Notes: generated from the sequence alone by a model not told the origin. Counted from the first letter of the stretch, positions 26,094 through 34,693 are shown. The stretch: DNA of 64,000 bases from JAEUMD01 sp036768475 (GCA_036768475.1 DAIPMW010000010.1:1-64000); one strand, 5' to 3'. Program-made: numbers and translations.

Positions 26094-27625
26094 GATGAGG
26101 ATTTCGCCGCACTGGAGATGCGGTCGAGCAGGCTCGGCCTGCGGGGCGGGGTAGCATCCTCCGCCAGCGCCGCGTCATTCTCGGCCGTAGCCCCATCAGC
26201 CGAGGCCGCCTTGGCTACGCCTTGCTGCTTGCCGCTCTCCGCCGTGGAGGCGATCTCGGCGAGCGAGACAACCGCGTCAGGGGATGATGCGTCATCACCA
26301 CTGCCGCGACCCGAAAGCGCTTTCAGGTAGCCAGCGGTGCGGGCTTCGTCGACCGGTTTACCCGCTGCAACCGCCTTCAGAGAAACGGGGTGCGGTGCGC
26401 TCATGCGCTCGGCCAGCGACGGACGGCGACGGGAGGGCTCCTCACGAGCGCCGCGTGGATCGGCAGTCGTTGGCAACGTGCCTGCTCCGAGGCGGCGCAA
26501 TTCGTCACGGTAGTGCGCCGCCTGTCGCGCCAAGCGCTCGTTAGCCGCCGCAATCTCTGCACGCAGGCTCTCGATCGTCACGTTGTGCGTGGCGAGTTCT
26601 GCTTCGAGAGCGCCTAGGCGCGCCTTCATGGCAACTTTGGATTCCTTGATCGCAGTATCGTCCTTCTGCGCGGATTCGTAGATCTGGAGGGCCGCCTTGA
26701 GCCGCGCGACCTCCGCCGCCAGTGAATCGTTGCGCGACTTCACGGCGCGCATCTCGTCATTGGACTTGCGCTGCCCGGCCCTGTCGGCCTCGGCGACGGA
26801 CTGCGCTGCCCTGAGCGATGTCTCGGTTTCTGCGAGGCGAGCACTTAGGTCGGCGAACTCGCGGTTCCTGGGGCTCTCACCTTCCCCGACTTCTGCATCC
26901 TCATTGAACCTTGCGTCAGCGCTCTTGCCGCCTCGAGCCAGAAGACCCTGCAACCGCGTGATCATCTCCGCCTGCTCGCGGGCACGCGCACGCAACGCTT
27001 CGATCTCCGACCGCAAGGCGACTTCTCCGTCGAACCTCGGATCGGCCAGCTGGTCACGATTGCGCGCCGCGCGCGAGGCCAGAGTGGCTGAGGTGCGTAG
27101 CAGCTCATCGCGCTGCTGAGTGTTGATCTGTTTGGCTTCCTCCAGCGCGCGCGCGGTCTGGTCGGCACCGCGCGTCAAACGCTCGATCTCGTGATCGCGC
27201 TCGTTGAGGAGCTCACGCGCATGGTTCAACCGCTGTTCCACTTTCGGCAGACGATCGGTGATCGTCTGTTCGAGCACACGGCGGGCGTTCTCGTGTTCCT
27301 CCATCACACCGCGCAGTGCGGCGATTTCACCTTCGAGCCCGCTGATCATCCCGTCGCGGCGGTTGAGCTCGATCTTCTGGCGGGCGGCCTGGAGACCGGC
27401 TTCCTCCACGCGGCTCTCGAGCTGATGGATGCGGATTGCGTACTCGGCACGCAGCCGGTCCTTGTCCGCGCGGATCTCCGCCTCGGTCATCGGCAGGCAA
27501 CGCTTCACCTCGGCGATGGCGAGGCGCTCGGCGCGGCGACGATAGAACGGCATGAGCAGCAGGACGATGAATCCCACCGAAAGGACGCCCAGCGCCACAA
27601 GCATAGCGGACTGGATCGTGATCAC
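26090..27625 (-). CDS. Membrane-anchored coiled-coil protein with duplicated C-terminal motif
   Basis: A 511-residue protein of unknown function. One membrane helix near residues 7-27 is followed by a long charged, heptad-like coiled coil (about 50-385, with a break near 200-260) and a low-complexity tail. The tail contains two copies of a short motif: RRRPSLAERMSA at about 399-410 and PRRPSLLDRISSA at 494-506, the second nearly at the C terminus. The topology suggests a cytoplasmic coil tethered to the inner membrane, as in scaffold or polarity proteins. The stop codon lies inside a repeat. It shares an intergenic repeat with no obvious operon partner. Confidence 0.7.
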   Translation of the reverse strand: MITIQSAMLVALGVLSVGFIVLLLMPFYRRRAERLAIAEVKRCLPMTEAEIRADKDRLRAEYAIRIHQLESRVEEAGLQAARQKIELNRRDGMISGLEGEIAALRGVMEEHENARRVLEQTITDRLPKVEQRLNHARELLNERDHEIERLTRGADQTARALEEAKQINTQQRDELLRTSATLASRAARNRDQLADPRFDGEVALRSEIEALRARAREQAEMITRLQGLLARGGKSADARFNEDAEVGEGESPRNREFADLSARLAETETSLRAAQSVAEADRAGQRKSNDEMRAVKSRNDSLAAEVARLKAALQIYESAQKDDTAIKESKVAMKARLGALEAELATHNVTIESLRAEIAAANERLARQAAHYRDELRRLGAGTLPTTADPRGAREEPSRRRPSLAERMSAPHPVSLKAVAAGKPVDEARTAGYLKALSGRGSGDDASSPDAVVSLAEIASTAESGKQQGVAKAASADGATAENDAALAEDATPPRRPSLLDRISSAAKSSS

Positions 27626-27649
27626 GCGCGTTCCCGAACCTCTAGGTCG

Positions 27650-27742
27650 TGCTTAAGTTTCGCTGAAACATGTACACGATCCAGCCATCTGTTTGAGCAT
27701 GTTTTTTACGCTGAATCGGTGCACACGTCAGCGAAACATGCC
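27650..27742. repeat. Dispersed repeat family B, diverged copy
   Basis: Contains both elements of the family in diverged form: a first part with GTTTCGCTGAAACATGTACA and CGATCCAG, then GAGCATGTTTTTTACGCTGA, ATCGGTGCACACGTCAGCGA and AACATGC. It matches the copy at 34286 best. Located between the start of the coiled-coil gene and the end of the EipA gene. Confidence 0.7.
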
Positions 27743-27870
27743 CTCGCCACGCCGGGGCCATCCTTGGAGAGAGCGCCGACACCACCCGATTTCCGCCAAC
27801 CTGACCGATCACCCACCCCTGCCAGGCCAGGCATGGTGGCAGTCTGACGCCCCCCGCAACCGGACGACCG

Positions 27871-28845
27871 TTAGAACGGGTTCCAGGTCGGTCTGCGGGT
27901 ATACTTCAAATATCCGACGTTGGCACCCAGGCGTAAGCCAATTCCCGCGCGTATTGGCGCCATCACCACATCGTCGTGCTTCTGGAACTGTATCGAAACG
28001 CCGCCGACGATGTACGCTGTGCCCTCGACACCGCCGAAACGATGATAGACGTCGGATGGATCACGCAGATTGTAGACGAGAACCATGGTCTTGGAGCCGG
28101 CACCTCCGAAATCGTAGCCAACCGAAGGTCCCTGCCAGTAGACCTTATGGGTGCCAGCGTCCTTGGTGTAGAGGCGCCCTTCGCCGTAACGGAGACCGGC
28201 AACGAACGCGCCACCTGCATCCTCGCCCAGGATATAGCCGTTGGGCCGGCCGGCTTTCTTGAAAGCGTGCTCGATCACACTCGCCAATCCCTGGCTGATC
28301 GAGCCGAAGAAGCCGTGACCTGCCGCAATAATCTCGTTCTTGCTGTAATGGCGCCGATCGTCGTAATCCTCGGGAGCGCGCGGTTCGGGATAGCCGCCAT
28401 TTTGATCATAGCGCGCAGCCGAATCGGCGGACGGCGGCGCGTAAGGCTCGCCATACCGGCCACTGGGAGGTGCCGTGCGGCCCTGGTAGGCGTCACCGGA
28501 ACCACGGTCATCACCGTACCGATCCGACTCCCGGTATGGCGGCGGGCCGCTGTTGTAGGTGCTGCCTGAGCCATAACTGCCGTCGTTGGATGAGCGATAA
28601 GCATCGTCCTGGCGCGAGGGTGGTGGGCGATAGACATCGTTACCGCCGTAGGTATCCTGCGGTGGCCGGTAAGCGTCGTTATATTGGGCCAGACGTACTA
28701 TGGACGGCGGATGATCCGCGCCGGTCGACGTGACCGCATAAGCGCTGATGCCACTTGATGTTCCGGCCGCATTGGCAGCCACGCCACCAAACATCGCTCC
28801 GATCGCGAGGAGTCCCGCGATGGAGATGGACCAGACCGATCGCAT
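27871..28845 (-). CDS. eipA: DUF1134 / EipA-like envelope integrity protein with long variable insert
   Basis: Secreted periplasmic protein of the DUF1134 family, called EipA in Brucella where it supports cell-envelope integrity. A signal peptide (1-27) is followed by a low-complexity region rich in Tyr, Pro, Gly, Asp and Ser (about 52-155). The conserved domain runs from about 165 to the end, with YSKNEIIAAGHGFFGSISQG, NGYILGEDAGGAFVAGLRYG, EGRLYTKDAGTHKVYWQGPS and VGYDFGGAGSKTMVLVYNL. The low-complexity insert makes the protein about 100 residues longer than compact members. Confidence 0.88.
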   Translation of the reverse strand: MRSVWSISIAGLLAIGAMFGGVAANAAGTSSGISAYAVTSTGADHPPSIVRLAQYNDAYRPPQDTYGGNDVYRPPPSRQDDAYRSSNDGSYGSGSTYNSGPPPYRESDRYGDDRGSGDAYQGRTAPPSGRYGEPYAPPSADSAARYDQNGGYPEPRAPEDYDDRRHYSKNEIIAAGHGFFGSISQGLASVIEHAFKKAGRPNGYILGEDAGGAFVAGLRYGEGRLYTKDAGTHKVYWQGPSVGYDFGGAGSKTMVLVYNLRDPSDVYHRFGGVEGTAYIVGGVSIQFQKHDDVVMAPIRAGIGLRLGANVGYLKYTRRPTWNPF

Positions 28846-29492
28846 TGTCCTCGTTCCCTCGTTTTAGCCGGCGGGTGCTCCGGCTTGCGCGTCGCGCTGG
28901 CCATGCCGCCCTTCGTCACATCGCTTTGCCACACTGTCGGAGCGGCTACCTGAGACTGCCCCGCCGCCCGGCACTGGCTCCGCCAGGTCAAATCCCATTC
29001 CGTGCACGCAATGGCGCGACTGTCGCATGAACTCTACGGGCGCGAACCTGGATTATGCAGGTTTTCAACCGCCGCAGACGTTCGGCGAATCACTAGATTA
29101 CACCAGACCGTGCATAGGAAATGTCACGGGTAACTGTTGCCAAAGTGTGGCTGTCGTGGGGCGTCCACACGCTCATGCCGATGCGGGCGACGGTTCGAAC
29201 AGGGTTCAGGCTCGCCAGCACGATCCCGGCCCGCGCCCGCACCAGAGCAAGGCCGCCTGCAAACCGGCGCCATGCCGAATAGGCCCACCTGCGCGTTGCG
29301 CCCAAGACTCAATCCGCGACGAAAACAACGATGGTGCGACCACCGCCGCCGGGGCCCCTTTGCATCGGCGGCGGGTGGCGTGTATCAAGCTTGAATGCTT
29401 TTTTACGAATCTGCGGCCTCCTGTCTGCTCGCGTCCCGGTCCACGCACCGTGAGCAGCCGCGCTTCCCGTATGGCGAAACGAGAGGGCCGAC
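28846..29492. other. 647-bp gap between eipA and chpT
   Basis: The region separates the divergent eipA and chpT genes. Short reading frames on both strands have irregular codon use and no family resemblance. I looked for a tRNA because of a GGTTCGAAC-like string near 29190, but no matching stems exist. It presumably holds the two promoters. Nothing else is supported. Confidence 0.4.
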
Positions 29493-30137
29493 ATGAGCGA
29501 GCTTGCACAGCCGACGGATCTTGAACTTGCGGCTCTGATCTCGAGCAAGATCTGCCACGACGTGATCGGCCCGGTCGGCGCCATCTACAACGGTCTCGAA
29601 ATCCTCGACGAGGACGAGGGTGCGGAATCGAAGTCCTATGCGCTCGACGTCATCCGCAACGTGACCGAGCAGGCCTCGGCGCGACTCCAGTTCGCGCGGT
29701 TCGCATTCGGCGCTGCCGGCTCCGCAGGCGCAATGATCGACCTGGGCACCGCGGAACAGATCTCCCGCGGCTTCATCGGCAACGGCAAGCACAAGCTCAA
29801 CTGGCACGGCATGCATGGCCACATGGCCAAGGACAAAGTCAAGTTGCTGCTCAATCTTCTGGCTTCGGCCACGACTGCGCTTCCGCGCGGCGGCGATATC
29901 GACGTGCTGATGGGCGGGACGATCGAGGAGCCGAGCTTCGTCATTCGCTGCCGCGGAACAGGCGCGCGCCCGCCGCAATATCTCACCGACTTCGTCGGCG
30001 GCACCAAGCCGCCGGAACTCGATGCCCTGTCTGTGCAGGCTTATTATACGTGGCGACTTGCAGGCTCGGCGAAGATGCGGCTCGAGATTCTGAAGGACGG
30101 CGCAGACATCCTGCTCAGCGCCAAGCCGTTCGCCTGA
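29493..30137 (+). CDS. chpT: Histidine phosphotransferase ChpT
   Basis: ChpT relays phosphate from the kinase CckA to the master cell-cycle regulator CtrA and to CpdR in alphaproteobacteria. The 214-residue product has the phosphoacceptor H22 in SSKICHDVIGPVGAIYNGLE and the degenerate kinase-like ATPase fold that follows, without nucleotide-binding boxes. It reads in the same direction as the receiver-only gene 170 bases downstream. The start follows GAGAGGGCCGAC, a plausible ribosome site. Confidence 0.92.
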   Translation: MSELAQPTDLELAALISSKICHDVIGPVGAIYNGLEILDEDEGAESKSYALDVIRNVTEQASARLQFARFAFGAAGSAGAMIDLGTAEQISRGFIGNGKHKLNWHGMHGHMAKDKVKLLLNLLASATTALPRGGDIDVLMGGTIEEPSFVIRCRGTGARPPQYLTDFVGGTKPPELDALSVQAYYTWRLAGSAKMRLEILKDGADILLSAKPFA

Positions 30138-30309
30138 CGGCTTCCCAGCCACTGATAAGCGCACACAGGTCTTGCGCACGCCGCAATCGCGGCCGGTTAC
30201 TTATCCTCAGCCGCGCCTGAAATTTACGCCCGCTTAACCATGGCAGGTGAAACTCTTGCGATTGCTGAGCGCGACCCCGAAGGCCGCGCCGATAAAGGGA
30301 TTAGGCACT

Positions 30310-30687
30310 ATGGGGCCACCAAAGCATTGTTTGATCGTTGACGATTCCGACATCATCCGCAAAGTGGCGCGCGTTCACCTTGAGCGGCTCGGCTATCAGG
30401 TCTCGGAAGCCAGGAACGGCGAGGAAGCACTTGCCCTCTCAGAACTCAGCATGCCTGATCTGATCCTGCTCGACTGGTACATGCCGGGCCTGCCATCGCG
30501 TTACACCATCGAGCAGATCCGCCGGCTTCGCAGCAGCCGGCGTCCGACGGTCGTCTACGTGACGAGCGAGCACAACATTGAGGATATCGCCGAGGCCAAA
30601 AAATCGGGCGCCGACGATTACTTGATAACGCCATTCGACAGGGTAGCCTTCGAGGGCAAGATCAACGAGCTGGCGATCTACGCCTGA
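30310..30687 (+). CDS. Single-domain response regulator downstream of chpT
   Basis: A 125-residue receiver with acidic residues D11-D12, phosphoacceptor D55 in LILLDWYMPG, Thr/Ser in YVTSEH and a Lys-to-Thr change at the end (YLITPFDR): the usual K in the KP motif is replaced by Ile-Thr-Pro. The ATG at 30310 is preceded by AGGGATTAGG; a GTG at 30247 would add 21 residues without a good site. Its position beside chpT suggests it takes part in the same phosphorelay, but it is neither CtrA, CpdR nor DivK by sequence. The missing Lys may alter signalling. Confidence 0.85.
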   Translation: MGPPKHCLIVDDSDIIRKVARVHLERLGYQVSEARNGEEALALSELSMPDLILLDWYMPGLPSRYTIEQIRRLRSSRRPTVVYVTSEHNIEDIAEAKKSGADDYLITPFDRVAFEGKINELAIYA

Positions 30688-30824
30688 TCGCGGAACCGCT
30701 GTTGGTCAAAATACCTGCGGCTTTGTCCACAGGGCGCGGGGTGTGGTGGACCAACGGGCGCCGCGCTGCTAGATCGCTTTGCACGTTTCGTTCAGAAGCG
30801 TCCGCGAACCCGTATCTTCTTTGG

Positions 30825-30872
30825 CACATGCTTTTCACGCCGGACCGCTGCGCACTTCGGCCAAGCGTGCTC
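30825..30872. repeat. Dispersed repeat family B, diverged copy
   Basis: CACATGCTTTTCACGCCGGA, CCGCTGCGCACTTCGGCCAA and GCGTGCTC match the single-hairpin part of family B. The repeat lies just before the ABC transporter gene and rules out translation from upstream in-frame starts there. Confidence 0.6.
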
Positions 30873-30925
30873 TGAAGCCGCGTAGGCGGGGCTTTTCGGA
30901 CAGCCCGAACCCGGAGGCATGTCAG

Positions 30926-31528
30926 TTGCTTCGCGTCGAGCAGCTCAAGATCCCAGGATTGCCAAACCTGACCTTCGAGGTCGGCGACGGGGCATGCTTG
31001 GCGATCGAAGGGCCATCGGGCATCGGCAAGACGCGGTTATTGAGGGCCATCGCCGACCTCGACGAGGTGCCCGGACAGTGCTTCCTGGACGGCGCCGAGC
31101 GGCGCGAAATGCCTGCATGGCAGTGGCGCAAGCAGGTGCGGTTCGCCGCAGCCGAGCCCGGCTGGTGGGGTGAGACGGCGCGCCACTCGATGCAGGAAAC
31201 GGCCGGAGACGAAGCGCGCATCGAAAAGATGACAATCGACCTTGGACTCGATCCAGACATTCTCGACAGGCCGATCACACAGCTCTCGACCGGTGAAAGA
31301 CTACGGCTGGCGCTCGTGCGGGCGCTCGCGGACCAGCCGCGCGTGATCCTGCTCGACGAGCCGACCGGCGCGCTCGACAAAGCCTCGGCGGCGCTCGCGG
31401 AAGAACTGATCCGCTACCAGATCCTTGCCGGACGCACCGTCGTGCTGGTGAGCCATGACAGCGGGCAGATCGACCGACTGGCCGATCTGCGTTTGCAGCT
31501 TGCCGATCCCGCTGGAGCACCCTCATGA
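30926..31528 (+). CDS. fetA: ABC transporter ATP-binding protein, FetA/YbbL-like
   Basis: ATPase of a two-gene exporter related to E. coli FetAB (YbbLM), implicated in iron homeostasis. The 200-residue product has Walker A GPSGIGKTRLLRAI near residue 29, the signature LSTGERLRLALVRALA near 118, and Walker B VILLDEPTGALDK near 143, all intact. I choose TTG 30926 because GGAGG lies eight bases before it and the protein then starts where the family does. A longer frame from 30779 would translate a dispersed repeat. The gene overlaps fetB by four bases. Confidence 0.85.
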   Translation: MLRVEQLKIPGLPNLTFEVGDGACLAIEGPSGIGKTRLLRAIADLDEVPGQCFLDGAERREMPAWQWRKQVRFAAAEPGWWGETARHSMQETAGDEARIEKMTIDLGLDPDILDRPITQLSTGERLRLALVRALADQPRVILLDEPTGALDKASAALAEELIRYQILAGRTVVLVSHDSGQIDRLADLRLQLADPAGAPS

Positions 31529-32343
31529 GCAACTACGTCTCGCTGACACCGCTCGACCTGCTGCTGGCGGCAACCCTGATCCTCGTGAATGCAGGCATAT
31601 CCCTTGCGTTCCGGCTGGGACTGGAGCGCACATTGCTGCTCACCAGCGCGCGCATGGTGGTGCAGCTCGCGTTGATCGGACTCGTGCTGAAGTGGATCTT
31701 CGCGCAGACGTCTCCATTTTGGACGGTTGGCCTTGCAAGCATCATGGTGGCGGCGGCGGGTTACGAGGCGATTTCCCGGCAGGAGCGGCGCGTGCGCGGC
31801 TGGCTTGCCTATGGCCTCGGCTCGAGCACACTGCTGCTGGTGGGAACGTTCGCTACGATCTTCGCGGTCGGCGCGGTGATCTCGCCCGATCCGTGGTATG
31901 CGCCGCGCTACGTGCTGCCGATCCTGGGTATGGTGCTCGGCAACTCGCTCACCGGCATCGCTCTCGCCCTCGACACATTGACGACGAATGCAGTGCGCGA
32001 CCGCACGGCGATAGAGGGGCGGCTGGCTCTCGGGCTGCCGCGCCTCAGGGCTCTCCGAGAGACAACGCGCCGTGCGCTCAAAACGGGCATGACACCCATT
32101 CTCAATGCAATGGCGGCATCTGGCGTGGTGTCGTTGCCTGGCATGATGACGGGGCAGATCCTGGCCGGCGTCGATCCGGTGGAGGCGACCAAATACCAGA
32201 TCCTGATCATGTTCCTCATTGCCGGCTCGACGGCGCTCGGCGTGCTGATAGCAACCTTCGGCGGTGTGTTACTGATTACGGACGAGCGTCACCGCCTCAG
32301 ACTCGACAGGCTGGTCACAAAAGAGCAAACGCCGGCGGCATGA
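31525..32343 (+). CDS. fetB: ABC transporter permease, FetB/YbbM-like (UPF0014)
   Basis: Membrane partner of the preceding ATPase; 272 residues with about seven hydrophobic segments. Family blocks present are LTSARMVVQLALIGLVL near residue 39, ILGMVLGNSLTGIALALD near 131, and NAMAASGVVSLPGMMTGQIL near 190. The ATG overlaps the fetA stop codon. In E. coli the pair exports iron or protects against iron-driven oxidative stress; the same role is only inferred here. Confidence 0.9.
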   Translation: MSNYVSLTPLDLLLAATLILVNAGISLAFRLGLERTLLLTSARMVVQLALIGLVLKWIFAQTSPFWTVGLASIMVAAAGYEAISRQERRVRGWLAYGLGSSTLLLVGTFATIFAVGAVISPDPWYAPRYVLPILGMVLGNSLTGIALALDTLTTNAVRDRTAIEGRLALGLPRLRALRETTRRALKTGMTPILNAMAASGVVSLPGMMTGQILAGVDPVEATKYQILIMFLIAGSTALGVLIATFGGVLLITDERHRLRLDRLVTKEQTPAA

Positions 32344-32395
32344 GCAACCGGCGTCGTCTCGATGATGCATCGTCAGATTGTGCGGCCAGCGCACC

Positions 32396-32764
32396 TTACT
32401 GCTTGGGCGGCTCCAGCTTCTTGACGGAGCCCGTGGTGATGGCGCCAGTCTCCTTGGGCGAAGCGCTCTCGCTCCAGCAGACATCTGCCTCGGCACGGCA
32501 GGTGTGTTCATCGAAGACGATGAAGTCCAGGAAGAGATCGCACTTAACGTCCTTCTTGCCGGTGCGATATTTCGTGATCCCGCGCTCGGCGGTCCAAGAT
32601 GCAATGTATTTGTCGAGCAGCTTCTTCGCGTCAGCCGTCGGACCCTCCTTGCCATAGTCATTGACGGAGAATCCAAGGCGGGTGCATTTCGCTTGAGCGG
32701 GCAACGCGGTGGATGCAGTCAGCGCGGCTGCCGCTGCGACTGCGAAAAGCATACGGTACGACAT
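32396..32764 (-). CDS. Small secreted four-cysteine protein, paralogue 1
   Basis: A 122-residue protein with a Sec signal peptide (1-25, cleavage near AQA-KC). The mature part has Cys at 27, 75, 89 and 96. The last two are spaced exactly seven apart, as in the paralogues at 33695 and 34388, and all three start the mature chain with a Cys two residues after the signal peptide region. Disulfide bonding in the periplasm is likely. The ATG at 32764 follows GGGGGTAACTCA. Function unknown. Confidence 0.75.
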   Translation of the reverse strand: MSYRMLFAVAAAAALTASTALPAQAKCTRLGFSVNDYGKEGPTADAKKLLDKYIASWTAERGITKYRTGKKDVKCDLFLDFIVFDEHTCRAEADVCWSESASPKETGAITTGSVKKLEPPKQ

Positions 32765-32808
32765 TGAGTTACCCCCTCGCATCAGTCGTGAAGACCCGTG
32801 AGCCGGAT

Positions 32809-32937
32809 CTAGAGCAGGTCATGTTTTGATTGAATCACGTCTGGCTATTTTGGCCTGCTCTATCTCTTTGTTTGAGAGCCTCAATCACGGCTGAGAGGAA
32901 AGCAGTTGCGCTTCCATCTCAGCCGATCAGGCTCCAG
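32809..32937. repeat. Dispersed repeat family A, full-length copy in inverse orientation
   Basis: Begins CTAGAGCAGGTCATG and ends GATCAGGCTCCAG. It is the reverse complement of the layout at 25964 and 38459, with blocks TTTTGATTGAATCACGTCTG, ATTTTGGCCTGCTCTATCTC and TTTGTTTGAGAGCCTCAATC. Lies between two small secreted-protein genes. Confidence 0.85.
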
Positions 32938-33083
32938 GGTCCAAGCTATAATGGCCGCTCAATGGCCTGCCTAGCGGGTTCGTTATGCATTCCCAAAACG
33001 TGTTGCGGGCACGCTCCACTGCCTGGAACGCGCCCCCTGGATGCAAATTTGTCTATGCAGCGCCCGTGGTTACGAGTTCCGCC

Positions 33084-33443
33084 TCAGTTCATGTACGGAG
33101 AATCGGCACCGTAGGATCCCTTCGGCGCATTGAAGAAAAAGCCATGATCGAACGGCCCCGAACGGGTCTGTGTGTCCATCGAAGGATCGCGAAGGCTGTT
33201 GGCTGCGCCGAACCGGCCGCGCGCGTCGCCGTATGTGTTAATTGCATCTTCCTTGGTGTAGGAGTAGCCGCCGCGGCGCTTGGTGTAACCGCGCACCTGC
33301 GGCTTGCCGCGGTAGTAGTCCGACTTTGGATGGGCGCCGCCTTCAGGGCTGGCGTGCCTGCTGTAGCGGCCAGCTTCGGCGGGACCGACGAGCGACAAAG
33401 CCGCCACGGACACGGCAATCGCTGCCGCCAGGACAAAACGCAT
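33084..33443 (-). CDS. Small secreted protein, glycine/tyrosine-rich, no cysteines
   Basis: A 119-residue protein with a clear signal peptide (1-24, ending GPAEAG). The mature part is basic, rich in Tyr, Gly and Arg, and ends with a conserved-looking stretch SGPFDHGFFFNAPKGSYGAD. No cysteine and no known domain. The start at 33443 leaves a GAGG site five bases upstream; the ATG at 33446 is the alternative. Similar short secreted proteins occur in many Hyphomicrobiales, but the function is unknown. Confidence 0.7.
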   Translation of the reverse strand: MRFVLAAAIAVSVAALSLVGPAEAGRYSRHASPEGGAHPKSDYYRGKPQVRGYTKRRGGYSYTKEDAINTYGDARGRFGAANSLRDPSMDTQTRSGPFDHGFFFNAPKGSYGADSPYMN

Positions 33444-33636
33444 CATGACCTCGTGCCTTTCTCGATATCTCTCGGCATGGGACCCAGAATAGGACAAATC
33501 GTCAACAAAACGTTTAACATTCGGTAATCGGCACCCGCATTTGTAGCGGTTCTGTCGCCCCACCGCCACGGATGCAGCGCTTATCCACCTGTTCTCACAG
33601 CGCATTTATCGCGCCCAGTCGCCCAATCTGCATGGA

Positions 33637-33673
33637 TAAAAGCGTCCGCGCCCCACTTGGAGGCGCGGACGCT
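33637..33673 (-). terminator. Intrinsic terminator of secreted paralogue 2
   Basis: AGCGTCCGCGCC pairs perfectly with GGCGCGGACGCT (12 bp, nine-base loop). On the minus strand the stem is followed by TTTTATCC. It lies 22 bases past the stop codon of the gene at 33695, so it fits a Rho-independent terminator. Confidence 0.85.
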
Positions 33674-33694
33674 TGGACAAGCTGCCGGTGAAAT

Positions 33695-33979
33695 TCACTT
33701 GCACGCGCGCTGGCGCGAGACGCACGTCGTCAGGATGGCATCCGTCTTACAGGTCAGCGTGACCTTGCCGGCAGGCTTCAATCCATGCGCGGCAATAGAA
33801 TTCTTGAGAGCAGCATCAGCCATGAACTTGGCCACGTCGGGCAGCAAGCCTGAGCCTTGGCCACCTGCACGCACGCATTTTCCAGCGGCAGCGGGCAGAG
33901 GGGCAACTGTCATGGCCAACAAAGCGGCAGAAAGTACGCCGCCAGCGAGCGCACCGAACGACTTCGAGAACCACATCAC
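33695..33979 (-). CDS. Small secreted four-cysteine protein, paralogue 2
   Basis: A 94-residue protein with a signal peptide (about 1-32) and a mature domain of about 60 residues holding Cys at 35, 77, 86 and 93. It shares with paralogue 3 (34388) the pattern CV-x-AxxGxG, then DVAKFMADAALKN versus SAKFQVDEALLQA, and ends C-x6-CK. A strong terminator follows, so it is a single-gene unit. Function unknown. Confidence 0.78.
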   Translation of the reverse strand: MMWFSKSFGALAGGVLSAALLAMTVAPLPAAAGKCVRAGGQGSGLLPDVAKFMADAALKNSIAAHGLKPAGKVTLTCKTDAILTTCVSRQRACK

Positions 33980-34285
33980 TCGATCTCCTGGTTGAGCGCG
34001 GCACGACGCACGCGCGGGAACCAGATTATCTGACGCGGCCTTGCCCTAGAGAATGACAATGTCCGCTACGCCGGGCGCTCACCACGTGTTTGGCGCAGAT
34101 GGTGGCGCGTCGGCAACGCTCGGTGCGTCATCGGTGCGACGCTGCGACGTCGATGCGGTTGGGAACGTCATTGCCAGAGCATATGCCCGCCGATACACGC
34201 CAGCCGACACAACGACAACCAGCGAGCGCGCGTCCAAACCGACGCGACGCTACGCAGGTGTCGATGCTCTCGACTCAAGACGGGG
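33980..34285. other. Gap upstream of secreted paralogue 2
   Basis: Ordinary-composition intergenic DNA between paralogue 2 and the family B repeat at 34286. No convincing gene is seen on either strand; it should contain the promoter of paralogue 2. Confidence 0.35.
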
Positions 34286-34390
34286 AACGATCGTGTCCAT
34301 GTTTCATGGAAACACGCACACGATAGAGTTTTTTTGTTGAGCATGCTTTTCACGCTGAACCGCTACACGCTTCAGCTAAACATGCTCCTA
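34286..34390. repeat. Dispersed repeat family B, long copy
   Basis: Contains GAACGATCGTGTCCATGTTT and CATGGAAACACGCACACGAT, then GAGCATGCTTTTCACGCTGA, ACCGCTACACGCTTCAGCTA and AACATGCTCCTA. The final CTA is the stop codon of the minus-strand gene at 34388. It is the best match to the copies at 16906 and 27650. Confidence 0.8.
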
Positions 34391-34693
34391 AAGCTTGCAG
34401 ATCTTGGCCTGTCCGCGGCAGACGACACCAAGACCACCCTTGGAACACTTGTACTTACGCTTGCCAAAATCGTAACCGGGCGTCTTGCCGTTCGCCATCC
34501 AGGATGCCCAGGCGCCCCAGTCGACAGCCTGCAGCAGCGCCTCGTCGACCTGGAATTTGGCGGACTTCTCGTCCGAGCCGGTTCCTTCGGCGGCCTTCAC
34601 GACGCATGACTTTGCCTCAGCAACAGTCACCGAACCGCCGATTACCGTGGCGGCAACAAGCGCAACAACAATTGCGGACCTCAACTGCAACAT
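34388..34693 (-). CDS. Small secreted four-cysteine protein, paralogue 3
   Basis: A 101-residue protein with a signal peptide (1-27, ending AEA-KSC). Cys at 30, 83, 92 and 99; the C-x8-C-x6-C spacing at the end is the same as in paralogue 2. The stop codon is supplied by the end of a family B repeat. The ATG at 34693 follows GGGAGAATG. Likely a disulfide-stabilised periplasmic protein of unknown role. Confidence 0.78.
   Translation of the reverse strand: MLQLRSAIVVALVAATVIGGSVTVAEAKSCVVKAAEGTGSDEKSAKFQVDEALLQAVDWGAWASWMANGKTPGYDFGKRKYKCSKGGLGVVCRGQAKICKL

Noticed and set aside
29180..29215. tRNA-like T-loop string GGTTCGAAC
   Set aside because: The flanking bases do not form a T-stem on either strand and no acceptor or anticodon stem can be found nearby.
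29027..29524. 165-codon frame in the gap before chpT
   Set aside because: No ribosome site, irregular composition, overlaps chpT, no family features.
34053..34340. 95-codon plus-strand frame between the secreted paralogues
   Set aside because: Runs into a dispersed repeat, lacks a signal peptide or motif, and has no ribosome site.
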